From contig CP021229.1 in assembly GCA_003999685.1 (NCBI GenBank), forward strand, positions 248,001 to 312,000: a DNA stretch of 64,000 nucleotides. Direction: 5' to 3'. This document shows positions 1 to 11,160 of the stretch, piece by piece; within the stretch, counting starts at the first letter, position 1; every line of letters begins with the position of its first letter. This DNA comes from Taiwanofungus camphoratus (lineage: Eukaryota > Basidiomycota > Agaricomycetes > Polyporales > Taiwanofungaceae). The position numbers and the translations under genes are program-made. The notes beneath the pieces were generated by a model. The model ran no database searches. It worked only from the letters and a program-made list of their open reading frames with translations, and was not told the DNA's origin.

Positions 1-211
1 GGTTGACTATCCTTTTTTACAGAGTATCCTGCACGGAGATATTCCTGTTTCGTCTCAATGTGAATAATAGTGCAGGGAAATGGACAAAGAAGGACTGAAG
101 CGGGCCGAGTGCGTCTCTTGATCTAAATTACTGATAATAAGTAGAAATATATCACATGAGAAAAAGATACTGAAAAGGCCAGTCAGGCAGGATACCCCAA
201 GCACATCAAAC

Positions 212-830
212 AAAGAAGATAGACAAACATCAGATATCAATTGAATATACACAGAAGGCTTGCTCCTGTCCATTTTCTGCATCACACAATTTGAGCTTCT
301 TGATCAATGGTGGTTATGCAGTCATAAAAGAACAGTGCTTGTGACAGTGTTAAGATTGGTGGAGAATTGATGAATTTGATGCAGACTTGTCATCAGAAGT
401 CACAGGACAATAAGCTATTCACAACACTAAATCTTGAATTGATGATGCTATTTCCTTTTATTCAACCACAAAACTCATATTTCTTAAATAGCTGAGATAG
501 CTTGTTCAATTTTAGTTTCTGATGACATTTAGGGATATTGAAGAGTTTGCACTGATGAGGATGTTTGAGCTCATATATATCATTGAGACCAAGTTATTTT
601 TGATCATATTGATGATTTTAGTAGTGAGCATCATCAGAAATCTGTGAACAGGGTTACCATTGTCATTGATATTCTGATGACTATTCAAAACAGCCTTATT
701 TACACACTCATATTTGAAACAGATCAATTCTGTCATAAAAAGACAGGTGTGCAAGACCACAGTTGCATCTTCTATTCTGAGATGTATTTCAACATTGCAA
801 ACAATTAATGATCAACAAAGGCATAAGCAC
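212..830 (-). pseudogene. Decayed DUF6533 gene, 5' part with upstream flank
   Basis: This stretch aligns by eye, at roughly 80-85 percent, with 48272-48903. In that second copy the reading frame encodes the start of a DUF6533-type membrane protein. The match covers the beginning of the gene (about 212-440) and its upstream flank (about 440-830), then stops abruptly at 830. The downstream exons are not recognisable here, so this copy is 5'-partial. There is no usable open frame and no CpG. I infer duplication of a host gene followed by CpG-type decay. Confidence 0.65.
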
Positions 831-1194
831 TTAAACTTTCTCTCTGACCTCAGTTGCTTTCTGTGAAGTCACATTTATTAATGCATTTTTTCACCTGGTC
901 ACTGCTACTATCAAAATATGCTACAGAACAAAAGTGATACAGAATCACCTTGCAAACAAGATAACATCCAGTCTTAAGGTCATCAACTAATTTTGAGTAC
1001 AAGGTGCATAAAAAAACTGAAAATCTACAAACAGACTGATGTCAGAGGCTTCAGAAGCTGTCAGTAGCTGTCAAAAGTGCTCAGCTGATCAGCTGTCAGA
1101 AATTTGAATTTTTGAAGATATCTGATATTTAGAGCCTAAACATTCAGTCTCATACTGTGCATCTCCCTATATTATATTAGAACTGGTACTCAAT

Positions 1195-1745
1195 ATCTAA
1201 AATATGCAGTGTTCATTGAAAAATTTATTATATAGTATTTCAACAACTGACCACTGAGTCTTTATGTCCAACAAAACAATGGCATATTTGAAGCAGAGAT
1301 ACAACTGTGTCATGTTATCATCCCATCTATACCTCCATTATATCACTTCTTCAAGCAATGTACTAAACATCAATGTACTCTGAACATGCCATATTGAAGT
1401 CACTTTGTATATCTGTGGCTTTATTGTCATTGATACAACATTTTAGCAACATCTAAGCATTGGCACACTCATTATGAGGTGAAGGAGATTGCTCAATTTG
1501 CAGCCATAATCAATGCTATGATAGTTTATTTATAGACATCTACATTCTCATTCAAAAAACTTGTGTTTGATTTTGATGTATCAAATGTGGCAGATGTATA
1601 CTGTAATAACTGCTTCTCAAACAAACAGCCAGGTCAATCTCATTTTTTTTTCACTTGTTTCATATATTTCATATCTATACACATTTGCAAAAGGCTGTGA
1701 TGCTATTGTCAGAAATGATCTTGAAATGGTGAAGAACAGGCCATA
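1195..1745 (+). pseudogene. Decayed partial copy of the MFS transporter gene
   Basis: By eye this segment aligns collinearly with 19740-20240 in the intact MFS gene. It matches exons (the stretch encoding FEAEMRLW, and the LSVGALVMGWGIA region) and also the introns between them. Identity is about 70-75 percent. Most differences are C to T or G to A at former CpG sites, for example the cactcgtcatgg of the live gene reads cactcattatga here. Only the 3' half of the gene is represented. Because introns are conserved it is a DNA-level duplicate, not a retrocopy. Confidence 0.75.
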
Positions 1746-1889
1746 ATGAAAAATGATACTGACATGCCTGACAGTTATAAATTTGCAAAAAAATAAGATT
1801 AGCCTTACCTGCTTCAATATTAGATGCTTACATTGAAATACTGACATGCATAAGTGTGACTAAATAAATAATCACTTTTACCTGAGATA

Positions 1890-3360
1890 CAGTGACTCAC
1901 AAAACCATTGCAATGTTTGTCACTTTCCGACTGTTTGGTCTATATCTGTCACCAGATATGTGATAGCTTCAAATGTTGGATCGTTAAAAAGCCCTGCATC
2001 ATGGCTTTCCAACGTGGTATCTATTATAAAAAATGAACAAGTATATGGGAAGTTATCTATCATTCTTTCAGAAAGTTCATTGCAACAGTTTTGTTGCTAG
2101 CATAATATGAAATAGAAAATACAAATAATTAGTACTTAGTATATCCTCCTTTTGCCTTTATCACAGCCTCTACCCTTCTAGACATACTTTCTATCAAATT
2201 TTGACACACAGGAGCATCAATTGCATCCCATTTCTTCTCTACATGCTTCTAAAGTTCCAAAATCCCACTTGAAGGCTTTTCATACCCTGCAAGCCTTGTT
2301 TTCAAGTGTTGCCAAAGGTGCTCAATAGGATTGAGGTCAGGAGACTGAGCTGGCCATACCATGACATTAAAATCATGGTCCTGAAACCACCTTTTAGCCT
2401 TTTTGCTAGTGTGCTTGGGGTCATTGTCTTGCTGAAAGATGACATCTTGAGGGGTTAGACCATAGTAATCAAGTGATCCTTGAAGTTCATCCTCCAAGAT
2501 GCTGATATAAAGGTCTGCATCTATCCTTTCATCAATCTTGCATGCCAATCCAACTCCTTTCCAAGTCATACAGCTCCATACCATGACACTTCCTCCACCA
2601 AACTTGACTGTTCCCTTCATCAGTCTGGCACTAAGACCCTCTCCTGGCTTTTTCCATACCCATTTCCTTTCATCTGACCCCAGGTGATTGATTTTGGTCT
2701 CATCAGACCATATAACCTTCTTTCAATCATTCACAGTCCAGTGCTGATGACTCACAGCAAAGTCCAACCTCTTCTTCTGATGACGCTTTGATAGTAGTGG
2801 TCGTTTCTTCTTCACCACAGCCTTCATATCTGTTTTTCTCAGGGAACAACAGATGGTCTGTGGGGATATGAGTGTGTTTTTAAAATCCTGAAGTGTTTTA
2901 GACACTTGAACAGCACTTTCAGCCTTTCCAGTGCTAATTAAACGAATAGCATGACAAATATCAGTGGAGGAAAGCTTGGCTGGGTGGCCACCAGAGGACT
3001 TGGGAAGGGTAGGATGAAGTTTAGAGCGTATCCTGGTGATAGTACTATAATGTACACCAGTAGAGCTGGATATTTGGTGAGCAGATTGATCTAAATCAAG
3101 CAGAGAAAGAATTTGATTGGTAATGTCTGTAGAGAGGGATTTTATAATGATGAAAGTGTGGTTCAATTTGATATTATTGCTTGTTTGTGCTATGTTGAAC
3201 TTCTCCTAAGGTCACATGACTTGCATAAAAAGATTCAAGCTCAGCAAGCATGATGTCCTGCCACTGTCTACCAATATTTGATCTGCAAAATGTCAGCAAC
3301 AAAGCTGTTGCAATGAACTCTCTGAAAGAACAATAGATATCTTCACATATACTTGTCCGT
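1890..3360 (-). mobile_element. Tc1/mariner (DD34E) transposon, left copy, inner end interrupted
   Basis: A Tc1-type element on the minus strand. The outer terminal inverted repeat is about 210 bp (1890-2100). Only about 75 bp of the matching inner repeat remains (about 3283-3360), where the LTR-like arm begins. About 135-150 bp of inner repeat is therefore missing on this side. The two repeats share the stretch TTCATTGCAACAG. The transposase frame lies between them. Length without the missing part is 1471 bp, normal for the family. Confidence 0.85.
2129..3166 (-). pseudogene. Tc1-type transposase, broken (left copy)
   Basis: A frame of 346 codons with an N-terminal helix-turn-helix DNA-binding region (residues about 1-110) and a DDE integrase core. 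The catalytic residues are visible as D in VIWSDETK, D in FQQDNDPKHTS and E in SPDLNPIEHLW, with 34 residues between the second D and the E (DD34E). Two in-frame stops occur, at codon 148 and codon 306. Both sit where the family has tryptophan, so both are explained by single G-to-A changes. It starts at the ATG of MNHTFIIIKS. This copy is not functional as it stands. Confidence 0.85.
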
Positions 3361-5531
3361 TGATACGATCTAGGGAGTCCTGGACTGAGGGGATGAACCT
3401 AGAGAGTAGGTCCAACGTGTCCCAATGAGTAGGGAGAGAGCTAAGGCAGTGGGGTACCTGTGAAGGATATCAGAGGGAAAGGTAAGTGAAGGGACACGAC
3501 AGAGAAACTACCTAGACCACTGTCAGGGGGCCTAAAAGTCTAGTGTGTGCAGAGGAGTAAGGGGCCAATGAATCCTGCACGACAGGATCTTATGCCGAGA
3601 TGCGGACAGTCCCAGGAAGGTAGGAGTGTGGTCTTCTAATCTGATGGCAGCGGGCTGGTCAAATGCCGGCCAGGTGCAAGGGAGTCAAAGGAACTGAGGG
3701 TGCACTGATGGTGTTACGGGGGTCTATGCCCGTAGGTGACTACCGTGACGGGGGGTCGTTGAGTAGTCAGGCGTGAAGTGTAAACGAGGAGTCAGCCTGG
3801 CTGACAACGAGTACACATCTAAGTCTTCAACCGCTAGCCCAACGGTCTCGAGAGAGTTGCGGGCTAAGTCACAGCCTAAGTCCTAGTGTAGTCACAAGGA
3901 TATAGATGGTCTAAGGCGACCCGTTGATGAGTCTCGTAGCCTCCTGGGCCCTGAATCGCGATTTTAGGAGCTTTCTAATCCCCCAACCGACCACTCTAAG
4001 ACTCTTCTACAGCCTATGACAGGAGGGATAGGTTCCTATAATATTCCTAAAGCCCCCTTTCCTTCCTAAACCCTCCTAACACCCTACGAAGTCTTGCGAA
4101 GTCACACGAGGTGCTACGAGGTTTCGAATGCTAGACGCAAAGTCCCTAACTCCTGCTAAGTCCACTATCGGACACTGCCGGCCCTCCCATACTGTTCCAT
4201 TGGATCTAGGTCCTATCTACTACGTCACTTTTCCCGAACTTAGCTAAGAAGTCTTAGCTAAGTCTCTCCTAGCTCTTGTGATTGCAGCTACCTCCGATAG
4301 GCTCTGAAACGGTCTGAAGTTCCGGAAGTTGGACTTAGGAAGCCTTGTGCACCCCCATGGGTCTCGATCCTATGCCATAAGGTCATCCTAGGGCATATCC
4401 ATATGACCCTCCACCCAGTTAGGACACCTCCTGCCCCGATTAGGCCAAGTCCCGCTGCTAAGAACTTCGTGCGCTTTTAGCCCACTAAGATAGGTGATCA
4501 CGGCGCATGGCTGCTCTCGGATAGTCATCCCGCCCTCGTGAATGAACTTGGTCACCTTTCTACTGTACGTAGTTCCCCTGTTTCAGTTCCTAATTAGTTC
4601 CTATCCTCCTCGTGTTCACTTTGGAGTCCATGCGCTTTAGTACACATTTCGGACTCGTAAGGATCACTTCGCGCAAGAATAGTTCACCTCACGCTCCCCT
4701 ATTTAGTCAGAGGTAGTTTACTATGTAGGAGGGAGACTCCTCAGTGCATGCTTCTCTTTTGGGAATACAAGTCCCCCTGTAGCTCCGATCTCAGGAAAGC
4801 GCCGCGAGTACAACCTTAGGAACGGTCCTAAGGTCCCTAAGTCTCCACCCCAGCTCCGTTTCAGTACCTTTGAACTACGTCTACGCTCGCGATATATCTA
4901 CGAACCACGTCTACGCTTCCCGAACTACACACTACGATCTACGAAGTCGCCGTGACTTCGCACCTTTCGGCACCTCATATAGCACCTATCCGGTGGGCCT
5001 CCGCCTTAGTTATACCCTTAGGCTCACGTTGCGTTATCCCTACGTCCTACGAATAGCCCTACGACTCTCCCATAGCCTTAGTTTCAGGCTATAGTACATC
5101 TCCCTACGCCCTTGAACTCTCTGACCTCTCCTACAGGTCTCCTACGCTAGCCAAACCTCGCCCACCTCGCTCTAACAAACCTCTAAGCCTTACGCCCTTT
5201 AGCTAACTCTAGTTAAAAGGACTTCGCAGCACCTACGAAGTCAGCTCGTGCGATTTAGCTAAAACTTCGAAGGACTTCGCAGAATCTCGAAGAACTCCGC
5301 GTACTTCGGAGGGCCTCGCAAGGCCTTAGGGATAGTATAGCACTTAGGAACAAGATCCTGTTGTGCAGGACCCTTGACCCCTTACTCCCCTACTTACAAA
5401 AACAAGACATACAGGTTTTTCGGTATCGTACAGGTTGTAGCTCCTACCCTCATATCCTCACAGTTATCACACTACCCCACAGCCACGTTGCGGAGCACTC
5501 CCTAGGTACCAGGGTCCTCTAGGTCGTATCA
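3361..5531 (+). repeat. LTR-like arm, left copy (TG...CA, 2171 bp)
   Basis: The arm starts TGATACGATCTAGGG and ends with CTAGGTCGTATCA, so its own termini are inverted repeats of about 20 bp and have the TG...CA form of LTRs. Sub-terminal parts (around 3540-3590 and 5330-5390) are also imperfect inverted repeats of each other, sharing the ATCCTGCACGACAGGATC-like palindrome. It holds no convincing coding sequence. The partner arm at 11161-13331 has exactly the same length but lies in the opposite orientation, which is abnormal for an LTR retrotransposon. Confidence 0.75.
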
Positions 5532-8500
5532 CCATTGAATAGACAAAGGTATAGAGGCCTAAGCCCAGTCATAAAGTACAAATGGTAACAATGGCACCAA
5601 AGTACACAGTGTAACTAAGGAGGACAAGATTGGGGTGCTCCGCAGTGAGCCAACCCCTTAAGTACTATGGTGGGTTTAGGGCAAGCCAGCCCTCACTCCC
5701 ATGGGTACCAGCACCTAAGTGTCCATAAGTCAGAGGCCCGAGTGGTCCCTTCTGAGGAACAGTCCATAACTAAGCAGGTGACGGCCAGCCCGTCAGGAAT
5801 GATGGTGATAATTGTAAGTGTACACGACCTGCTAGTCTGGTATAGTGAAGAGAAGTGAAAATGTATGTTCGCACCATTACCGCCTTGTAACATTACCCCC
5901 CTCTCAAGGACTCGTCGCCTCGACGATCGAACCCTCAGCGTCTGACCCCTTTTGTTCTGATTTGACCCTGGCTCGTGGTCGGAGGGTGTCGGACTGGTCA
6001 GAAAGGATATCGTCATCGCTGGTATGCATGCAGTCATGACTCCAATGTCCCATTTGTCGACATTGTATGCAGAAGGGGGAGTTCCCCCCACTGGTCAGAC
6101 TAGGGGCACCACCAGTGATAGAGTTGGACAGGCCATCACTGGCAGAAGGAGCCTGTGTTCTGGCCTGATGTCGTGGCGGTATCAGGTTGTCTATGATGCC
6201 CATTAGAGGGGAGCGCATGAGGACGGCGAGCAGGTTGCGAGCTGCTCGGCTTGCATCTATGTGGAGAGTGGCCAACTGCCATATTGTCGGGTTGTTGCCA
6301 TTTGGCCCAAGGCCTGTTTGCCTTCGTTCGAGTGTGGCCAAGCTGCCAGCCTCTCGCGCGACAATGACCAGTGTCCGGTAAATGTTCATCAACTCCCACA
6401 GGTCCGGCCAAGCCAACAGCCGGGTGTCTATTTCTGGCCGTAGATCGGCATCCACCAGGGCCCAGGCAGTGCGATGCGCAAGCCTCCACTGATCGTACGG
6501 ATCGTCGGACACTGCCAATGGGGGCACTGTCTCCTGAATGTTTCGGTATGGGTGTGCGCGTATGTGCCTTGCTCATACTCGGGGTGCGAGGTCTCGTACC
6601 CTTGCTGCGCTGTGGTTCAAGTAGACGGATAGCTGTCGGGGGTCTGTATGAGTGGACATCGTAGTGCCGTGCCTCTGCTGAATGTCGGCTGTATGCAGCT
6701 CTGCAGATCCGGGTGTAGCGGACATTGACCTGGGGCCTTGTAGGCAATCTGTTGACCTTCTTATATTCTTCCAGAAGGTCGGGCGAGTTCATCAAGTCCG
6801 CCTCGGACTGCCATGTATTAGCAGAGTTCGGCCATCCAACCCATTTGATCAGGAACTGCCATTTCCCACATTGGGCACGATGCCCATGAATGGCTTTGAC
6901 TTCGTATTCTTCATCGCCATCGACTAATTCTGGGGGCGGCCTTGTGAAGTTTGGACCATGTTCCTTGGTTTCCCTGTATGGTGTCAACAGCGATGCATGG
7001 AATACTGGATGTATCTTCCAAGCCCTTGGTAGCTGAAGCTTGTACGTTAGCAGTCCTAGGACTTCGGCTATCTTGAGTGGTCCTACTCGCTTTGGGGAAA
7101 ACTTCCTCGGGGTCTTTAGGCGGAGGTTAGTTGCTTCTAGCCAAACCTGCATCCCCTTCTCAAATGGCTGCCATGTGGTTCAAGCCCTTTCTGCCATCAA
7201 CTGCGCAGCTAGATCCTGTGCTGCCAGTGCTTCCTTTCTGAACTCTCTGATGGCTAAGAGTCAGTCCTTGATTGATGGGTACCTTTCTGATGCCTTTGGT
7301 GATCCGATTGCCTTTGGATCATATCCCATAATCAGCTTGAATGGTGACTCCCTTCTTCCAGCATGGGGCACCTGATTGTGTGCGAATTCAAATTCCGGGA
7401 TAAACTTTGCCCAGTTGTGAGGATTGTTGGCACACAGGATCCTCCATGTGGCTTCGAGTTCCTGATTGACACGCTCAGTGCTTCCATCAGACTGCGGATG
7501 GTAGGCAGTGCTCATGGCCGCTTTGACACCTGTCAGCTTGCACCACTCCTGGAACACTGTTGCTGCAAACTGTGGGCCTCGGTCCGATATGATTCTGTCG
7601 GGTAGCCCATATCGCCGGTAAACGTTCTGATGGAGTGCCTCGGCTGTTCCTACTGCATCGATGGTCTTGTTGTAAGGAACCAGGACTATCCCTTTGGACA
7701 GTTCTCGGTCCACCACTACCATTAGTGCGTCAGATCTATGCGATTCTGGCAGGTCTGTGATGAAGTCGACTGAGATGTGTAAGAATGGCCTGGAGTTCGG
7801 TTCTGTTGGGATGGGTTGCATTGGTGGTCGTGTTGGATACGTATTGACCTTATTCTCCTGGCATTTGGCGCAGCCTTTCACGTAGTTTTTGATAAACGTG
7901 GTCATGCCATCCCAGAACCAGTCCCTTCTGGCAATGGCAAACGTTCCCTGTGCTCCTGGATGGGCCATAGCTGGGGTGTCATGGCAAAGTCGAATGACTT
8001 CTCTGCGCAAGTCGTCACTAGAGGGTACGTAGATTCGATTTTTGTACAGAATCAATCCATCCTGCATATCCCAATCAGCCAATGTTGTGTGCGCAAATCC
8101 AGTGCCCTTGAATGGTGGTACTTTCCCCCGTTTTAAAGCGTCAATCGTCTCGATGACCATGCTGTCATGACTTTGGTGTTGCCGGATGCGCTCGATGAGG
8201 TCAACATTAACTGCCTTTGCAAACAGTGTTTCTGGTAAGAGGACAATGTCCTCATTGTCCCTCTCACCCCCTGGATGTCCTGGTCTACGTGATAGGGCAT
8301 CCGCCACTACAAGTCATTTACCCTTTCGATTCTCCAGTAGTAAGTCGAACTGCGATAGCAGCAGTTGCCATCGTGCCTGGCGTCGTGTTAGCCGTTGGGC
8401 TTCTCTGAAGTATGTCAGGTTCTTGTGGTCCGTTATAACTGTGACTGGGTGTTTTGCGCCCTCTAGGTGGTGACGCCATTCCTCAAGTGCTCGTACGATT

Positions 8501-11160
8501 GCCAGTAGTTCTCTATCATAGATCTGATAGTTCCGTTCTGCTTCCTTCAGCGATTTTGAAAGGAATGCCACCGGATGAAGTTTCCCATCAGGGCCCTCCT
8601 GTTGCAGTACTGCACCTGTTGCAACCAGTGAGGCATCGGCCTCGATTACAAACGGTTTTTCAGGGTCGGGCATGGTGAGTACTGGGGCCTCACAAAAATG
8701 GCGTTTAAGTGCCTCGAAGGGTCTGGCACTTGTTCGACCAGTTCCAAGCTACCCCCTTCTTCTTAAGTGCATTCAGGGGGTGGGCAATGTCCGAGAATCC
8801 GCGTATAAACCGTCGATAGTAATTAGCGAGGCCCAGGAATCGTTCCATGTCCTTGACTTTGGTCGGTATGGGCCATTCATCGATGCCCCACAGCTTGTCA
8901 GTGTCCATATGGATGTGGCCTGGTGTGATGGTCATTCCCAGAAACTCAACCTCTTGTACATCAAAGGCACACTTTTCCGGTTTCACAAAGAGGTCCATCT
9001 CCTGCAAGCGTTGCAGTACCCGGCGTGTCCGTTCTCGGTGGATGGTAGCATCATCGGAGTAGATCAGGATGTCATCCATGTAAATGGCTAACCATCCTTC
9101 CACGAGCATGTCTTGAAACCCATCATTCATAAGCCGCTGGAAGGTGGCCGGGGCATTGCACATGCCGAAGAACATTACTGTTGGTTCAACTAGCTTCTTG
9201 GTTCCGTGGTGATTCACCATGAACGCTCCCTTCCACTGGTCGCCCTCCCTGATGCGTACATTGTTGTAGCCATTTCGGAGGTCCAGCTTCGTGAATATGG
9301 TTGCCTTTTGCAGGTTGTCGATGAGCTCTCCAATGAGTGGAAGTGGGTATGCATCTTTTACCGTGCTGTTGTTGAGGTATCGGTAATCCTGACAGGGCCT
9401 GAGTGTACCATCCTTTTTTGCCACAAAAAATGCTGGGGAGGCCATGGGTGACTTTGAGTCCCGTAGATATCCTTTTGCCAGGTTCTCGTCAAGGAACTTG
9501 TCCATCTCTGCTTGTTCAGCCAGGGATAATGCAATTACCCCGCACTTTCTAGGTACAAAGTTAGGCTTTGTCTTCACAGCGTGGTCCCATGGTCTCGAAT
9601 CAGGGAATCGAGCAGCGGCCGCCTTTTCAAAGCAGTCCCGGTAGTCGAGCAAGTACTCAGGCACCAGGTCTTCAATCTGTGGCCCCTCCTCAGGGGGTGT
9701 CAGTGATGCGCTTGTCTGCCTGGTGGTGGCTATGAACCGTTTTGAGCCCCTTACATGGCTGTTCCGATCTAACGATGGTTGAGACTTCTTGGGTGGCTGC
9801 AGCAGGCCCATTTCATCGAATAGGGGTTCCGGTTGATCGTTGAACATGCCTAAGACCCCTTCTCCCCTTGTATAAGCACATAGGATGGTTTCTAGCTCAT
9901 CATCATCCTCGTGTGCAGAGGCTCGGCACAATGAGATGCCGTCCGTGGTAGGCTGGTCCATGATCCAAGCATAGTACCCCTGCCATTCCTTAATCCTGTC
10001 CGGGTCAACCGTGAGGGTCCCTTTCGGCCAATCGATCTGCGGGTTGACTTGAATCAACCAAGGGTTGCCCAGCACTACTTCGAGGTCCCCGATGTCTGAT
10101 ATATAAAAGTTTGTGGATATGTCATATCCTTCAAGCCGTATGCTCCCTTCAACTCGATGGGTAATCGGTCCACCCCTGTTGGGGGTCCCATCAATGGTCG
10201 TACTTCGTACCTTCCAAGGTAGCGGTCGTGTGGGCAGTCCTCATCGTTCCACAAGGTCAGGGTGTATGAGGTTGGCATCGGCTCCGCTATCGATTAGTGG
10301 TCTCACAGCGATGGCCTTTTTCCCGGCGACAACATAACCTTCTACATACAGAGTGGTTCCTTTCCGATATCCTGTGATTGTGGCCCCCATTGAGATGGTC
10401 GGGTCCTTACTGGTCTTTGGCTTGTCCAAGTTTCTTTGCGCAGGTTTCCCTGTGCCTTCAGCCATTGATTCCCCTCCTGGGGCATCAGTGAAGTGCTCAA
10501 AATGAGGGAACCGTTTCTGTTCAATGGACTCTACGGTGGACATTCCTAAGGATTCCTCCGTTTCTTCACTGCTCCAGTAGTCTGCTGGTGGGACCAGATA
10601 TGGCTGAGTTTCCTCCAAGGCGAAGTCATCTGAGTTTGACAAGTGGTGCAGTTCCAGTTCCCTGTCTCTCCTGGCATCATTGGAAGGTTGTGGAAGTCTG
10701 GGTTCGCTTTTGTGTGGACTATCGTGTTCATCGTCAGCTTCCTCTAGGGCCACGTCTCTGTGTCCTTCCTTTCTGATTTTCCTGGGCTCCGGGCATGCCT
10801 TGACCAAGTGCCCTGGCTTTCTGCATCGGTAGCAGCTTCTCTTCTTCCAGTGATGAGGTGTCAGAGCTGTATTGGGGTGGTTGTGTCGGTGTCCTTGCCT
10901 GGAGCCTGTGCCTCTCTGCCCCTGTTCGAGGGCTTCAGTGGAGGGCTGAGAAAGTCTGAAGTCGTTGTCGCTTGAGGTAAGCGGGACATCCCAGGGGATC
11001 CCTAGAGCTGCTTCTTCTGTTGTTTCTGGTCAGGGTATGTGGTCTTCCTCCCTTCCTTCCTTCAATTTTCTTCGCCAGGTGATAGCTCTCCGGACTATCA
11101 CCAGGAACTTCTTCATCTTTCCGGTGTTTCTTATCCTTCAACTCAACACTGATGGTACAC
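5532..11160 (-). mobile_element. Gypsy (Ty3-like, chromodomain-bearing) internal region, broken
   Basis: A fossil Gypsy core read on the minus strand. Parts in order from the right: remnant of gag with a CCHC zinc knuckle (about 10.8 kb), aspartic protease with LIDSGAD (about 10.25-10.35 kb), reverse transcriptase with YMDD (about 9.0-9.6 kb), RNase H (about 8.35-8.7 kb), integrase with zinc-binding and core regions (about 7.3-8.1 kb), and a chromodomain (about 6.75-6.95 kb). Last comes an additional zinc-knuckle frame (about 5.9-6.5 kb). The gag part is very short. The coding region looks broken in about five places. Divergence between the two LTR-like arms is low overall, so the insertion appears fairly young, but the inverted arms complicate dating. 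Confidence 0.85.
5904..6527 (-). other. Extra zinc-knuckle reading frame downstream of the Gypsy chromodomain
   Basis: An open frame of about 207 codons lies between the chromodomain and the left arm, inside the fossil Gypsy core. It has an N-terminal helical region rich in Trp, Leu and Arg, a Ser/Pro-rich linker, and a CCHC knuckle of the form C-x2-C-x4-H-x4-C (CIQCRQMGHWSHDC), followed by an acidic tail. A second nucleic-acid-binding knuckle after pol is unusual for Ty3-like elements, where it normally sits at the end of gag. It may be a displaced gag-like module or a lineage-specific third protein. I do not assign a function. Confidence 0.55.

Larger units (their letters stand above)
113..1889. 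other. CpG-free AT-rich relic block, left part
   Basis: I see no CG dinucleotide at all between about 113 and 1926, although the sequence is not extremely GC-poor; CA and TG are abundant. This is the expected end state of cytosine methylation and deamination at CpG. The block carries a relic of a DUF6533 gene (about 212-830) and a relic of an MFS transporter gene (about 1195-1745), listed separately. The rest (about 830-1195 and 1745-1889) shows nothing I recognise. The same kind of sequence resumes at 14805, so the composite transposon appears to have landed inside one older block. Confidence 0.8.

Noticed and set aside
4870-5094. 74-codon frame in the LTR-like arm, present in both arms
   Set aside because: Tyr/Arg/Leu-rich translation of short palindromic repeats (TACG/CGTA); low complexity, no start context or motif.
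5667-10975. Many plus-strand frames across the Gypsy core
   Set aside because: They are antisense to the clearly recognisable minus-strand pol domains.
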